The position numbers and the translations under genes are program-made. The notes beneath the pieces were generated by a model that ran no database searches, was not told the DNA's origin, and was given only the letters and a program-made list of their open reading frames with translations. 47,413 nucleotides of DNA, from positions 1 to 47,413 of the forward strand of contig CAJFVV010000061.1 in assembly GCA_904420565.1 (NCBI GenBank), written 5' to 3'. Origin of the DNA: Candidatus Pseudoscillospira faecavium (GTDB lineage Bacteria; Bacillota; Clostridia; Oscillospirales; Oscillospiraceae). Of this stretch, positions 35,380 through 44,587 are shown one piece after another. How positions within the stretch are numbered: the first letter of the stretch is position 1; every line of letters starts with the position of its first letter.

Positions 35380-37071
35380 TCATACCACCGCCGCGTTTTT
35401 ATACACCCGGCCGATGGCCACAGGATGAAACTCAATACCGGAGACATAGCCCTTTGTCATCATGGCGTTGTTTTTTTCGTAGAGGGGGATAATCACCATC
35501 TCCCGCACAGCAATCGCCTCTGCCTGATGCAGCGCCTCCCAGCGCGCCTGAGGATCAGCAGCTGCTTCTCCGGTGGTCGCGCTTTCCAGCAGCGCATCAT
35601 ATGCGGCGTTGCTCCATAAACCATAATTATTGTTGTTGCCCGTTTTCCACATGCTTAAATACGTCATGGGATCGGCGTAATCCGGGCCCCAGCGAGCCAG
35701 CGCAAGCTCAAAATTTCCCTGCTGGCAGTCCAGCACCCGCTGCTTTTTGGGTTTAATAACAATATTAATCTTCACATCCGGCAGCGCGCTTTCTATCTGC
35801 TGCTGCAAATAAGCCGCAACCTGCTGGGGCTGGGCATCATCATCCACAATGATATCAAAGGTAAACGAGGCCACGCCCAATTCCTCTTTGGCTGCCTCCA
35901 AATGGGCCTGGGCTTTTTTCACGTCGTAGCCGATCACGTCAGAATAATCCTCCGCCGTTTCGCGAAAATCCTTTCCATCCGGCCCCACCGCCAATCCGTC
36001 CGGCACAGCGAAATAGGCCGCCTGAGAACCATCCTTGACAACACTGACCATCATGGTTTCACGGTCGATGGCATTGGCCAGCGCCAGGCGCAAATTGAGA
36101 TTTTCCAAAGCGGGAACCTGACTGATATTCACAGACAAATACCACAAATAGCCCGCGTTGCATGTGGAAAATTCCGGATCCCCGGCCACCTGATCCATTT
36201 GATCGCCGGAGATGATGATGTGATCCAAATCCCCTGCCTGATAGGAAAGCAGCGCCTGCTGGCTGTCCTGCACCAGCTGATAATGCAGCTGCTGCAGCTG
36301 CACCCGGTCCGCATCCCAGTATGCCTCATTTTTCACCAGCGTAAATTCTGTGGAAGCCGGCTCATATTGTGCCATCACAAAAGCGCCGTTGGACTGCACT
36401 GTTTCCGGCGAGGTCCCATAGGCATCACCGCACTGCTCCAAAAATGCCTCTTCCATGGGATAAAACACCGGGAAATACATCAGCGACAGAAAATAGGCCA
36501 CCGGTGCTTTCAGATGCACCACCAGAGTGTAATCATCCCGCGCCTCTACGCCCAGTGCGCTTTTGTCCTGCGTCCCGGCAATGACTTCCGCAGCATTGAC
36601 AATCTGGCCAATATCGGAAAAAAGATAGGAATATTCGCAGGCCACCTCCGGATCCACCGCCCGCTGCCAGGCATACACAAAATCATGGGCCGTCACAGGA
36701 CTGCCGGTAGCAGACCAGGTGGCGCCGCGGCGCAGATGAAAGGTCCAGGTCATCTGATCCTCGCTGGTCTCCCAGCGCTCTGCCAGGGCGGCGACAGGCT
36801 GGCCGTCTGCATCCGGCTGCGTCAGGCCGTCGGTAAAATTGGCAATCACTTCAAAAGAAGTTCCATCTGTCGCCTCCTGCGGATCCAGCGACTGCACATT
36901 GGTTTCAATATGCACATTCAGCACACCCGGGTGCCCGCTGCCGCCTTCAGCTTCTCCCTCAGTGCGCTGACCTGCTATCCCGCAGCCCGCAAACAGCCCG
37001 CCGCACATAGCCAGCGCCAACAACAGCGCAGACAGCCGTTTTATTTTTTTGACAAAGATCTGTCTCTCCAA
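35380..37071 (-). CDS. oppA: Oligopeptide-binding lipoprotein OppA, operon 2
   Basis: Extracellular binding lipoprotein of 563 residues for the operon 2 importer. Signal peptide with basic KKIKR, hydrophobic core, and lipobox LFAGC (lipidated Cys30). OppA-type motifs: SLDPQEATDGTSFEVIANF, TWTFHLRRGATWSATGSPVT, AHDFVYAWQRAVDPE and LRLALANAIDRETM. No ATG is well placed; I use TTG 37071, preceded by GGTGATG. The first gene of its operon. I did not find a convincing promoter directly upstream. Confidence 0.93.
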   Translation of the reverse strand: MERQIFVKKIKRLSALLLALAMCGGLFAGCGIAGQRTEGEAEGGSGHPGVLNVHIETNVQSLDPQEATDGTSFEVIANFTDGLTQPDADGQPVAALAERWETSEDQMTWTFHLRRGATWSATGSPVTAHDFVYAWQRAVDPEVACEYSYLFSDIGQIVNAAEVIAGTQDKSALGVEARDDYTLVVHLKAPVAYFLSLMYFPVFYPMEEAFLEQCGDAYGTSPETVQSNGAFVMAQYEPASTEFTLVKNEAYWDADRVQLQQLHYQLVQDSQQALLSYQAGDLDHIIISGDQMDQVAGDPEFSTCNAGYLWYLSVNISQVPALENLNLRLALANAIDRETMMVSVVKDGSQAAYFAVPDGLAVGPDGKDFRETAEDYSDVIGYDVKKAQAHLEAAKEELGVASFTFDIIVDDDAQPQQVAAYLQQQIESALPDVKINIVIKPKKQRVLDCQQGNFELALARWGPDYADPMTYLSMWKTGNNNNYGLWSNAAYDALLESATTGEAAADPQARWEALHQAEAIAVREMVIIPLYEKNNAMMTKGYVSGIEFHPVAIGRVYKNAAVV

Positions 37072-37175
37072 AACACATCACCGCCTTTGCAGGTTTTCCG
37101 CCTTATTCTTTGCAGTTTCTCAAAAATCATCCTTGACACAGCAACCGCCGCAGGCTGCTGCCTTCTTCTGAAAAC

Positions 37176-37204
37176 AAAAGGGGCGCGGAAAGCGCGCCCC
37201 TTTT
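37176..37204. terminator. Terminator after the AI-2E-family gene
   Basis: A perfect 12-bp stem (37176-37187 with 37193-37204) with a 5-nt loop is bounded by AAAA and TTTT. Confidence 0.85.
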
Positions 37205-37227
37205 CATTTTTTCTGCCACTTCGGCCG

Positions 37228-38466
37228 TTACAGCAAATCCGTTTCCTCCGGCTCGCCCTTTGGCACCCCTTCTTCGCGGTATACGTCCGTCGGCACAGGC
37301 AGCTTGCGCTTTTCAAGGCCTTTATTCACGCCCAGGCGAATCAGCGCATACAGCAGCGCAAAAGCCGGGCAGCCCAGCAGCATGCCGATGGGGCCGAACA
37401 ATCCTCCGCCGACCAAAACGGAAATAATCACCCAAAGGCTGGCGAGTCCCGTCGAATCACCCAAAATCTTGGGCGTGAGGATATTGCCGTCCAACTGCTG
37501 CAGAATCAAAATAAAAATGATAAACTCCAAACATTTAATTGGGTCGATCAGGAAGATCAAAATGGCACTTGGAATCGCGCCCAGGAAGGGGCCGAAGAAC
37601 GGGATCATATTCGTCACGCCCAACAGCACGCCCAGCAGCGGCGCATAGGGAATTCCCATAATCTGCAGCGCAATAAAACAAATTACGCCGATCAAAACGG
37701 ACACTACAATATTGCCGCGGATAAATCCGCCAAACACCTTGTCTGCATAATGCACCGCATCCATAATCCGCTCTACATAAGGTCTCTCAAAAACTGCGCA
37801 GATGATCTTTTTCCCCTGGGCCGCAAGAGTCTCCTTCATACCCATCATATAGGCGGCAATGACAATACCGACCACCAGATTACCCAAAAAGCCAATGACG
37901 CCCATGACGCCGCCAAACAGTGCCGCAACGATTTCCGACAGCCCAATGGTGCTCATCTCATTGAACGCATTCATCGCCTGTGCATAGAGGGTTTCGATTT
38001 TATCCATAATCTCAGGCGGAAGCGTCCATCCTCCATCCATTCCCTGCAGCCATTCCTGCACAATCTGCACATACAATGCGATATTCTGCGACAGCTGTAC
38101 GATGCTGGAAGCCACATCTGAAATCAGGAAAAACAGCAGCAGCGCCACAGCGCCAAGGACAATGGCCAATGTCAGCAGCACACTCAGCACGCGCACCCAT
38201 GCCTTTTGCTTCCTGCATTCCTGCCCACTGCGGGCCCAGGGACTGAGGACCGTTCTCTCCAGGAAATCCACAATCGGCGCCAGAAGATAAGCAATTGCGC
38301 CGCCGTAGACTACCGGTGTTACAATCGTACCCAGCACTCCGAGATACCCGGCAATTCTGTGTTCGCCAAACAAAATATCATACAGCGCCAGAATCGCCGC
38401 TACAGTTAAAAAAGCTGTGATACCCCACCGAAGATACGAATTTTTATGATAGCGAAATTTGAACAT
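37228..38466 (-). CDS. AI-2E family (PerM/YdiK-like) membrane transporter
   Basis: Integral membrane protein of 412 residues with about eight segments. The family's central motif LLGVTNMIPFFGPFLGAIPS is present, as are the early GAIAYLLAPIVDFLE and late QQLDGNILTPKILG and LGCPAFALLYALIR. Relatives have been described as exporters of the autoinducer AI-2 or as sodium/proton antiporters; the substrate here is unknown. I chose ATG 38466 with GGGGAG upstream; the frame continues 36 codons further without a ribosome site. Divergent from the lipid kinase gene. Confidence 0.93.
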   Translation of the reverse strand: MFKFRYHKNSYLRWGITAFLTVAAILALYDILFGEHRIAGYLGVLGTIVTPVVYGGAIAYLLAPIVDFLERTVLSPWARSGQECRKQKAWVRVLSVLLTLAIVLGAVALLLFFLISDVASSIVQLSQNIALYVQIVQEWLQGMDGGWTLPPEIMDKIETLYAQAMNAFNEMSTIGLSEIVAALFGGVMGVIGFLGNLVVGIVIAAYMMGMKETLAAQGKKIICAVFERPYVERIMDAVHYADKVFGGFIRGNIVVSVLIGVICFIALQIMGIPYAPLLGVLLGVTNMIPFFGPFLGAIPSAILIFLIDPIKCLEFIIFILILQQLDGNILTPKILGDSTGLASLWVIISVLVGGGLFGPIGMLLGCPAFALLYALIRLGVNKGLEKRKLPVPTDVYREEGVPKGEPEETDLL

Positions 38467-38568
38467 CAGCTCTCCCCTTCGGCAACAGAGAAAAACAGAA
38501 ATGCGCTGTTTATCCCCTGCCAGTAGTATGATTATATTATATATATTTATACCTGACTTTCGCCCTCT

Positions 38569-38596
38569 TTGCAAGAGACATGTTCTATGATATAAT
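38569..38596 (+). promoter_or_regulatory. Promoter of the lipid kinase gene
   Basis: TTGCAA (38569-38574) and TATAAT (38591-38596) have a 16-bp spacer. The leader is about 95 nt and A+T rich. Confidence 0.65.
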
Positions 38597-38695
38597 TACA
38601 AAAGTATTAAGATTTTTCTCACAAAATCATTTCTATATGAATTTTATAAAAATTTCACTTTTCCGTTTCAGATTCCCGGGAGGTTTCCTGCAGCC

Positions 38696-39598
38696 ATGCA
38701 AAAGAAAGTACTGATGATTGTCAACCCAAAAGCCGGCAAGGCCAAACCAAAAGCAAAAACAGACGGCGGCCTGTTCGATGCAGTGTGCACCTTTTGCTCC
38801 GCCGGTTACTTGGTTGATGCCCATACCACACAAAAACGCGGCCATGCAACAGAGCTGGCCCGCACCCTTGGCCCTGACAGCGACCTCGTCGTCTGCTGCG
38901 GCGGCGATGGCACACTCAACGAAACCATTTGCGGGCTGATGGCATGCGAAGGCCCAAAACCACCTCTGGGCTATTTGCCCGCAGGTACCACCAATGATTT
39001 TGCCGCCAGCCTGCACCTGCCCAGGGAACTTCTGGCAGCCTCCCGAATTGCTGTCAGCGGCATTCCCACCGCCATTGACGTGGGCCGGTTTAATGACCGC
39101 TATTTCGCCTATGTCGCCTCCTTCGGTGCGTTTACCCAAACTTCCTATGCCGTTCCGCAATCTTTGAAAAACGCTCTGGGCCACACCGCCTATATGTTGG
39201 AAGCTGTGCGTCAGCTGCCCAGCATCCAGCGGGTTTTTTCTGTTTCCATCACAGCCGACGGCGAAAACCTGGACGGAGACTATCTCTTTGGTTCCATCAG
39301 CAATTCCACCTCTATCGGCGGTTTGATGAAGCTTTCTCCCAACGAGGTGAAATTAAACGACGGGAAATATGAACTGCTTTTGGTCCGCAACCCTAAAAAT
39401 CCGCTGGAAATTCAGGCTTTGGCCGGCGCATTGCTGACCCAAAATTACACCCACCACGGTATTGTATACCGCCATGTATCCCATGTGGAATTCTCCACAG
39501 ACAATGACATGCCCTGGACATTGGACGGCGAATATGCTCCCAGTGTCCCTCACGGTGTAATTGACAATTTAAACCAGGCACTTGTGCTGATGGCGTGA
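38696..39598 (+). CDS. Diacylglycerol/lipid kinase family protein
   Basis: Soluble lipid kinase of the DagK_cat fold (DgkB/YegS/BmrU group), 300 residues. N-terminal VLMIVNPKAGKAK, the nucleotide-binding VVCCGGDGTLNET (about 69-76) and GYLPAGTTNDFAASL are the family signatures. Relatives phosphorylate diacylglycerol or related lipids; some are of unknown substrate. ATG 38696 has GGGAGG about 11 nt upstream. It is followed after 50 bp by the aminopeptidase gene, probably in one transcript. Confidence 0.93.
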   Translation: MQKKVLMIVNPKAGKAKPKAKTDGGLFDAVCTFCSAGYLVDAHTTQKRGHATELARTLGPDSDLVVCCGGDGTLNETICGLMACEGPKPPLGYLPAGTTNDFAASLHLPRELLAASRIAVSGIPTAIDVGRFNDRYFAYVASFGAFTQTSYAVPQSLKNALGHTAYMLEAVRQLPSIQRVFSVSITADGENLDGDYLFGSISNSTSIGGLMKLSPNEVKLNDGKYELLLVRNPKNPLEIQALAGALLTQNYTHHGIVYRHVSHVEFSTDNDMPWTLDGEYAPSVPHGVIDNLNQALVLMA

Positions 39599-39648
39599 GC
39601 CTTTCCAGACCCCACGCCAATTTTTTCATGGATAGAAAGGTGATTTGA

Positions 39649-41451
39649 ATGCGAGAGCAATTGGCCGCACTGCGCCGGCGCATGACAGAGGAGCATGTTG
39701 ACGCCTATTTGATTCCCTCCGACGATTTCCACGGCTCAGAATATGTGGGCGATTATTTCAAATGCCGCAGCTATGTGTCAGGTTTCACCGGCAGTGCTGG
39801 CACCCTCATTGTGCTGCAGGACTGGGCCGGTCTCTGGACCGATGGACGCTATTTTCTGCAGGCTGCGCAGCAGCTTGACGGCAGCGGCATCACACTGTGC
39901 AAAATGGGCGAAAAAGACGTGCCCACAGAAGAAGCTTTTCTGGAAAGCGCATTACAGGAGGGGCAGTGTCTCGGCTTTGACGGCCGCACCATCACAGCCC
40001 GCCGCTTTCACGCACTGGAAAAGAAGCTGGCCCATAAGAACATTCATTTCCGCACGGAGCTCGACCTGGTGGGCGACATCTGGCCGGACCGTCCTGCGCT
40101 CCCTGCAGCACCGGCCTGGGCACTGGAGCTGCGCTACTGCGGAAAATCCCGCGCTGATAAACTTTCAGCTGTGCGCAGCGCCCTGGCTGAACAGGGCGCG
40201 GATCTGCTGCTGCTCTCTTCTCTGGACGATATTGCCTGGCTGCTCAACATCCGCGGCGGCGATGTGGCATGCTGCCCGGTGACACTGGCTTATCTTGCCG
40301 TGGATGCTGCCCAGGCCAAGCTGTTCGTCAATACCGCGGTGATACCGGAGACGCTGCGCCAGGCTTTGGCGGAAGACTGTGTCACGCTGTCACCTTATTT
40401 TAGTGTATACACCTGGGCCGCCGAAATACCGGAAACGCTTTCTGTCTGGCTGGACGAAGAAAAAACCAACTGTGCGCTGTGGAACACCCTCTCTGCACGG
40501 CACCGCATTCTCTCCGCCCCCAACCCCACATATCTTCCAAAAGCAATCAAAAATCCCACAGAAGTGGCCAATGAACGCACCGCCCATCTATATGACGGAA
40601 TCGCCATGACAAAATTCATGTTCTGGCTGAAATCAGAAATTGGAAAAACAGCTATGACAGAGCGCTCCGTTTCCGCTTATCTGGAAGCATTGCGTGCCCA
40701 GCAGCCGCACTACCTGGGTTCCAGTTTCGACCCCATCCTGGCCTATGGCCACCACGGCGCTATCGTGCATTATTCCGCCACTGAGGAAAGTGATATTCCG
40801 CTGGAAGCCGAAGGCTTTTTGCTGTGCGATACCGGCGGGCATTATCTGGAAGGCACCACCGATATCACCCGCACCTTTGTGCTGGGGCCCATCAGCCCTG
40901 AAATGAGACGGCATTATACACTGGTGCTGCGCAGCCATCTTGCGCTGCTGAACGCACAGTTCCTCCACGGCTGCCGGGGCAGCGCTCTGGATATGCTTGC
41001 CCGCCAGCCTCTGTGGCAGGAGGGCCTGGACTTCAACCACGGCACCGGCCACGGCGTGGGTTATCTGCTCAGTGTTCACGAGGGTCCCAACTCTTTCCGC
41101 TTCCGCTCTGCGGGGCAGGACGCCGTTCTGGAACCCGGTATGATCATCTCCGATGAACCCGGCCTGTATCTGGAAAGCCGCTATGGCATCCGTCTGGAAA
41201 ATCTGATTGTATGTGAGGAGCGATTTGAAAACGAATACGGCCGCTATCTTGGCTTTGCTCCCCTGACACTGGTTCCCTTCGAGCGCGAAGCCATTGATCC
41301 CGCAATGCTCTCTCCCCGGGAAACGGAACAGCTGAACCGTTACCATGCCGCCGTAAGGGAGGCCCTTTCCCCCCATCTGACAACAGAAGAGCAGCACTGG
41401 CTGGAGCATGCTACCGCCCCCTTCCCGGTGCACCAGGCGCCTGACGCCTAA
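39649..41451 (+). CDS. Xaa-Pro aminopeptidase, long three-domain type
   Basis: Cytoplasmic M24B metallopeptidase that removes N-terminal residues preceding proline. It is 600 residues, the long form with two creatinase-like N-terminal domains, a pita-bread catalytic domain and a C-terminal M24_C region, like eukaryotic XPNPEP1. Metal ligands are in DTGGHYLEGTTDITRTF (two Asp), HGTGHGVGYLLSVHEGP (His) and SDEPGLYLESRYGIRLEN (two Glu). AAAGGTGATTTGA precedes ATG 39649. A role in using peptides imported by the two Opp systems is inferred. Confidence 0.95.
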   Translation: MREQLAALRRRMTEEHVDAYLIPSDDFHGSEYVGDYFKCRSYVSGFTGSAGTLIVLQDWAGLWTDGRYFLQAAQQLDGSGITLCKMGEKDVPTEEAFLESALQEGQCLGFDGRTITARRFHALEKKLAHKNIHFRTELDLVGDIWPDRPALPAAPAWALELRYCGKSRADKLSAVRSALAEQGADLLLLSSLDDIAWLLNIRGGDVACCPVTLAYLAVDAAQAKLFVNTAVIPETLRQALAEDCVTLSPYFSVYTWAAEIPETLSVWLDEEKTNCALWNTLSARHRILSAPNPTYLPKAIKNPTEVANERTAHLYDGIAMTKFMFWLKSEIGKTAMTERSVSAYLEALRAQQPHYLGSSFDPILAYGHHGAIVHYSATEESDIPLEAEGFLLCDTGGHYLEGTTDITRTFVLGPISPEMRRHYTLVLRSHLALLNAQFLHGCRGSALDMLARQPLWQEGLDFNHGTGHGVGYLLSVHEGPNSFRFRSAGQDAVLEPGMIISDEPGLYLESRYGIRLENLIVCEERFENEYGRYLGFAPLTLVPFEREAIDPAMLSPRETEQLNRYHAAVREALSPHLTTEEQHWLEHATAPFPVHQAPDA

Positions 41452-41496
41452 AGCTGCTGCTTTTCTAAAGAATGTAAACAATTTTTGAATCCTTCT

Positions 41497-41535
41497 GCCG
41501 CAGCGTTGCTTTTCGGCGCTGCGGCGTGCTATACT
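41497..41535 (+). promoter_or_regulatory. Promoter of the SLH protease gene with overlapping palindrome
   Basis: TTGCTT (41506-41511) and TATACT (41530-41535) have an 18-bp spacer. A 9-bp perfect inverted repeat (41497-41505 with 41517-41525) brackets the -35 box. It may be an operator, the terminator of the preceding gene, or both. Confidence 0.6.
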
Positions 41536-41573
41536 GAATCCAGATATTCCTAAGAGATGGAGTGTACACAAGC

Positions 41574-43139
41574 ATGAAAATCCTGAAAAAATGCACCGCT
41601 CTGCTGCTGAGTGCAGCGCTGGTCTGCGCTCTGTGCGTCAGCGCCTTTGCCGCGGGATTGGACAATTTCCAAAAATCGGATACCTACCAAAACCAATTCA
41701 CCGACATCGGCGGCTGGTATGCAGATTACGTCATCGAAGGCTGCGAATTGGGCCTTATCGACGGCACCAGCGAAAGTACATACTCTCCCAGCCGCAGCAT
41801 GACGGTGGCAGAGGCCGTCAAGCTCGCTGCCTGCATTCACAGCATTTACACCAACGGCGAAGCCAATTTCACCCAAGGCAGCCCCTGGTGGCAGGTTTAT
41901 GCAGACTATTGTCTGGAAGAGGGTATTATCGACGAGCCCTACAGCGATTACAGCAACGCCATCACCCGTTCCCAGGTTGCCGTGCTTTTTGCCGCAGCGC
42001 TGCCTGAAGAAGCGCTGACCGAGATGAATACCCTTTCTGACGGCGCCATTCCCGATGTGCGCCTGTCCGACAGCTACGGAGACGCCGTGTACACTCTGTA
42101 CCGCGCCGGTGTACTGACCGGCGACAGCGACGGTTCTTTCTATCCCAGCAAAAATATCAGCCGCAGCGAAATGGCGGCCATTGTAGTGCGCATGGTGGAT
42201 GTGACGGAGCGCCAGGCACTGACCTTCACCACCGCTTCTTCCGGCACACTCACCGCCGAAGAAATTTACGCCAAATGCTCCCCCTCCGTTTTTTCCCTTA
42301 CGACTTATAATGACGAAGGCGAAGCGCACTCCACCGGCAGCGGCGTTTTCCTCAGTGCGGACGGTCTCGCCGTGACCAATTGGCATGTGCTGGACGGCGC
42401 GGCCAGCGCCACCATTACCACAACTGACGGCACAACCTACGACGTATCCGGCGTATACGATTACGATGTGGACAACGATTTGGCCCTGCTGCAGATTGAC
42501 GGAACCGGTTTTACCCCCATGGCTGTCAATGATTCCGGCACGCTGAATACCGGCGCTACGGTCTATGCCATCGGCAATCCCCAGGGATTGGAAAGCAGTA
42601 TGTCCGCCGGCATCATTTCTTCGGCGCACCGGGTCGTCAACGATACGGACTATATTCAAGTTACCACACCCATTTCCAGTGGCAGCAGCGGCGGCGCCCT
42701 GATCAACACCCGGGGTGAATTGATCGGCATCACTTCGGCTTCTGTCAGCAATGGACAAAATCTGAACCTGGCAGTGCCTATTGAAAAGCTCTCTGAACTG
42801 AGCACCGAACGCTGCCGCAGCGTCTCCACGGTAGTGCAGGAATTTATTGACACTTTGGCCGACGGTTTCTCCCTTTCCAAAACCTCAGTGCGCCTCAATC
42901 CCGGCGACAGTACAACGGTGACCTGCTCGATTCCCGGCATTCCGTCGGGCTATTCCGTTTCTTATGAAACTTCCACCCGCAGCATCGTTCAGTGTGCCTG
43001 GGGCGAATGGAGCGATCAGGACAGCGTGGATCTGACTTTGACCGGCCAAAACCTGGGCGATGTCACCGTCACCATCAGCCTGCATGACCGGCAGGATACA
43101 GTGCTGGCCACCCGCACCATCCAGGTGGCTGTGCGCTAA
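41574..43139 (+). CDS. Secreted S-layer-homology / trypsin-like serine protease
   Basis: A 521-residue exported protein. Signal peptide (about 1-27) ends SAFAAG. Three S-layer-homology repeats follow (about 40-215; FTDIGGWYADYVIEGCELGL, WWQVYADYCLEEGIID, DAVYTLYRAGVLTGDSDGSF), which would tether it to cell-wall polymer. A DegP/HtrA-like protease domain then carries the triad His271 (VTNWHVLDG), Asp302 (NDLALLQI) and Ser372 (SSGSSGGAL). There is no PDZ domain; the last about 95 residues form a beta-rich, Ig-like region. I chose ATG 41574; GGAG lies about 12 nt upstream, and GTG 41562 abuts it. Confidence 0.92.
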   Translation: MKILKKCTALLLSAALVCALCVSAFAAGLDNFQKSDTYQNQFTDIGGWYADYVIEGCELGLIDGTSESTYSPSRSMTVAEAVKLAACIHSIYTNGEANFTQGSPWWQVYADYCLEEGIIDEPYSDYSNAITRSQVAVLFAAALPEEALTEMNTLSDGAIPDVRLSDSYGDAVYTLYRAGVLTGDSDGSFYPSKNISRSEMAAIVVRMVDVTERQALTFTTASSGTLTAEEIYAKCSPSVFSLTTYNDEGEAHSTGSGVFLSADGLAVTNWHVLDGAASATITTTDGTTYDVSGVYDYDVDNDLALLQIDGTGFTPMAVNDSGTLNTGATVYAIGNPQGLESSMSAGIISSAHRVVNDTDYIQVTTPISSGSSGGALINTRGELIGITSASVSNGQNLNLAVPIEKLSELSTERCRSVSTVVQEFIDTLADGFSLSKTSVRLNPGDSTTVTCSIPGIPSGYSVSYETSTRSIVQCAWGEWSDQDSVDLTLTGQNLGDVTVTISLHDRQDTVLATRTIQVAVR

Positions 43140-43160
43140 AGCCGCGCCCCTATAGAAATG

Positions 43161-43193
43161 AAACTCTCCCTGGCTCTCGCCAGGGAGAGTTTT
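43161..43193 (+). terminator. Terminator of the SLH protease gene
   Basis: A perfect 13-bp stem (43161-43173 with 43180-43192) with a 6-nt loop ends in TTTT. Confidence 0.88.
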
Positions 43194-43291
43194 GCAGAAT
43201 ACACAAAGCGGGGCTGTCCTTGCATTCCTTCTTGAAAAACACTGCAGACTCTTCCCGTGCAGCTTTTTACCCGGCAGTGCGAAAAGGGGAC

Positions 43292-43320
43292 TTGCTTTTC
43301 TTTCTCAAATGCGCTATAAT
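43292..43320 (+). promoter_or_regulatory. Promoter of the thiamine operon
   Basis: TTGCTT (43292-43297) and a perfect TATAAT (43315-43320) have a 17-bp spacer, directly upstream of the riboswitch. Confidence 0.82.
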
Positions 43321-43352
43321 TGCCCCCACAGAACACAGACCCACAAGTACAT

Positions 43353-43446
43353 AAGCCAGGGGGGCTGCCGCGCAGCTGAGAGTAAGGCGACTGAGGCCTT
43401 TGACCCTTTGAACCTGTTGGATAATGCCAGCGCAGGGAGACGTTAC
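43353..43446 (+). promoter_or_regulatory. TPP (THI-box) riboswitch
   Basis: The conserved THI-box elements appear in order: the GGGGGGCTG start, the GCTGAGA pyrimidine-sensor segment (43375-43381), ACCCTTTGAACCTG (43403-43416), and the closing GGATAATGCCAGCGCAGGGA. Binding of thiamine pyrophosphate would favour the downstream terminator and switch the transporter operon off. Confidence 0.95.
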
Positions 43447-43465
43447 GTTGATATTGCAGACTAAT

Positions 43466-43512
43466 ATCAGAACATCCGTTCGGCGCAGGCTTGCCGGGTG
43501 TTCTGATTTTTT
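43466..43512 (+). terminator. Riboswitch-controlled terminator
   Basis: A 13-bp stem with one G-U pair (43466-43478 with 43495-43507) is followed by six T, just ahead of the GGAGG ribosome site of the first gene. It is the expression platform of the TPP riboswitch. Confidence 0.88.
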
Positions 43513-43533
43513 GATTTTCAGGAGGAAAAACAC

Positions 43534-43833
43534 ATGAAAACAAGCATTGCCATCCAGATTGAACCCAATATGCCCAACGACCAGGAAGCGGTCCGCGTGG
43601 TGGACGAGGTCATTGATTACATCCGCTCCACCGGGCTGCACTATTATGTTGGTCCCTGCGAAACCTCGATTGAAGGCGATGACCTGCACCAGCTGCTGGA
43701 CATTCTGGAAAACTGCGTCTATGTCGCCTCCAAAGCCGGCAGCGCCAAAGTTTCCGGCTATGTGAAGCTGGTGTATAAGGAGAACGGCAGCGTGCTGACC
43801 ATCGATGAAAAAGTCACAAAGCATCACCAGTAA
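43534..43833 (+). CDS. Thiamine-binding protein, MTH1187/YkoF-like
   Basis: A 99-residue cytoplasmic protein of the MTH1187 (YqgV) family, small ferredoxin-like-fold proteins related to the thiamine-binding YkoF. IAIQIEPN, VVDEVIDYIRSTGLHYYVGP and TSIEGDDLHQLLDIL fit the family. Its exact role (carrier or sensor of thiamine or its pyrimidine part) is not established. AGGAGG precedes ATG 43534. First gene after the TPP riboswitch; its end overlaps the permease start by 29 bp, implying translational coupling. Confidence 0.88.
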   Translation: MKTSIAIQIEPNMPNDQEAVRVVDEVIDYIRSTGLHYYVGPCETSIEGDDLHQLLDILENCVYVASKAGSAKVSGYVKLVYKENGSVLTIDEKVTKHHQ

Positions 43834-44584
43834 ATTGCCGGCTCTGCTGGCGCTGGCAGTGGTTGTAGCCATCTGGTGCGGCGCCAGCGAGGGCGGCTTT
43901 GTGCCGGAGTTCATGCTCCCATCCCCGCGCCAGGTATGCCAGGCCCTGATTTCCGATGCACCGGTGCTGGCAGCCAATGCCGCTGTGACACTGCAGGAAG
44001 CCGCCTACGGTCTATTGATCGGCATTTCTGTAGCCCTGGTTCTGGCAACGCTGATGCATCGGGTGCGCTGGCTCTACCGGGCCCTTTACCCGATTCTGGT
44101 CATCACCCAAACCATTCCCACCATCGCCCTGGCTCCCCTGCTGGTCTTGTGGATGGGCTTCGGCATGGCACCGAAAATCACCCTTGTGGCCCTGACCACA
44201 TTTTTCCCCATTGCAGTAAGCCTTTTGGAAGGTTATGCCAGCACAGATCGCTCCACGGCAGATTTGCTGCGCGCCATGGGCGCCAGCCGCTGGCAGATTT
44301 TTTACCACCTCGAATTTCCTTCCGCTTTGAGCTATTTCTTCTCCGGCCTGCGCGTCTCTGTCTCCTATGCGGTAGTGGGCGCGGTGATTTCCGAGTGGCT
44401 GGGCGGTTTTGAAGGCTTGGGTGTTTATATGACCCGCGCAAACAAAGCCTATGCCTTTGACAAGATGTTCGCCGTGATCATTGTGATCGTCGTCATCAGT
44501 TTGTTGTTGATGCTGCTCGTCACAGTGCTGCGGCATGCCGTTATGCCCTGGGAGGCCTATGAAAAAATCGAAAGGAACGACTGA
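43805..44584 (+). CDS. thiX: Thiamine-precursor ABC importer permease (ThiX-like)
   Basis: Membrane permease of 259 residues in the SsuC/TauC/ThiX class, about six segments. The coupling loop is DRSTADLLRAMGASRWQIFYH, followed by EFPSALSYFFSGLRVSVSYA and EWLGGFEGLGVYM. The N-terminus LPSPRQVCQALI is also characteristic. Specificity for the pyrimidine precursor HMP or its salvage forms is inferred from the TPP riboswitch and the ThiY-like binding protein. Confidence 0.9.
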   Translation: MKKSQSITSKLPALLALAVVVAIWCGASEGGFVPEFMLPSPRQVCQALISDAPVLAANAAVTLQEAAYGLLIGISVALVLATLMHRVRWLYRALYPILVITQTIPTIALAPLLVLWMGFGMAPKITLVALTTFFPIAVSLLEGYASTDRSTADLLRAMGASRWQIFYHLEFPSALSYFFSGLRVSVSYAVVGAVISEWLGGFEGLGVYMTRANKAYAFDKMFAVIIVIVVISLLLMLLVTVLRHAVMPWEAYEKIERND

Positions 44585-44587
44585 ACC

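Noticed and set aside
25841-37071. Recent duplication of one peptide-importer operon
   Set aside because: Subunit lengths, ATPase C-termini and binding-protein sequences differ widely, so the two operons are not recent copies.
35902-38121. 739-codon + strand open frame opposite oppA and the AI-2E-family gene
   Set aside because: Spans the terminator and two real genes in antisense; composition typical of a shadow frame.
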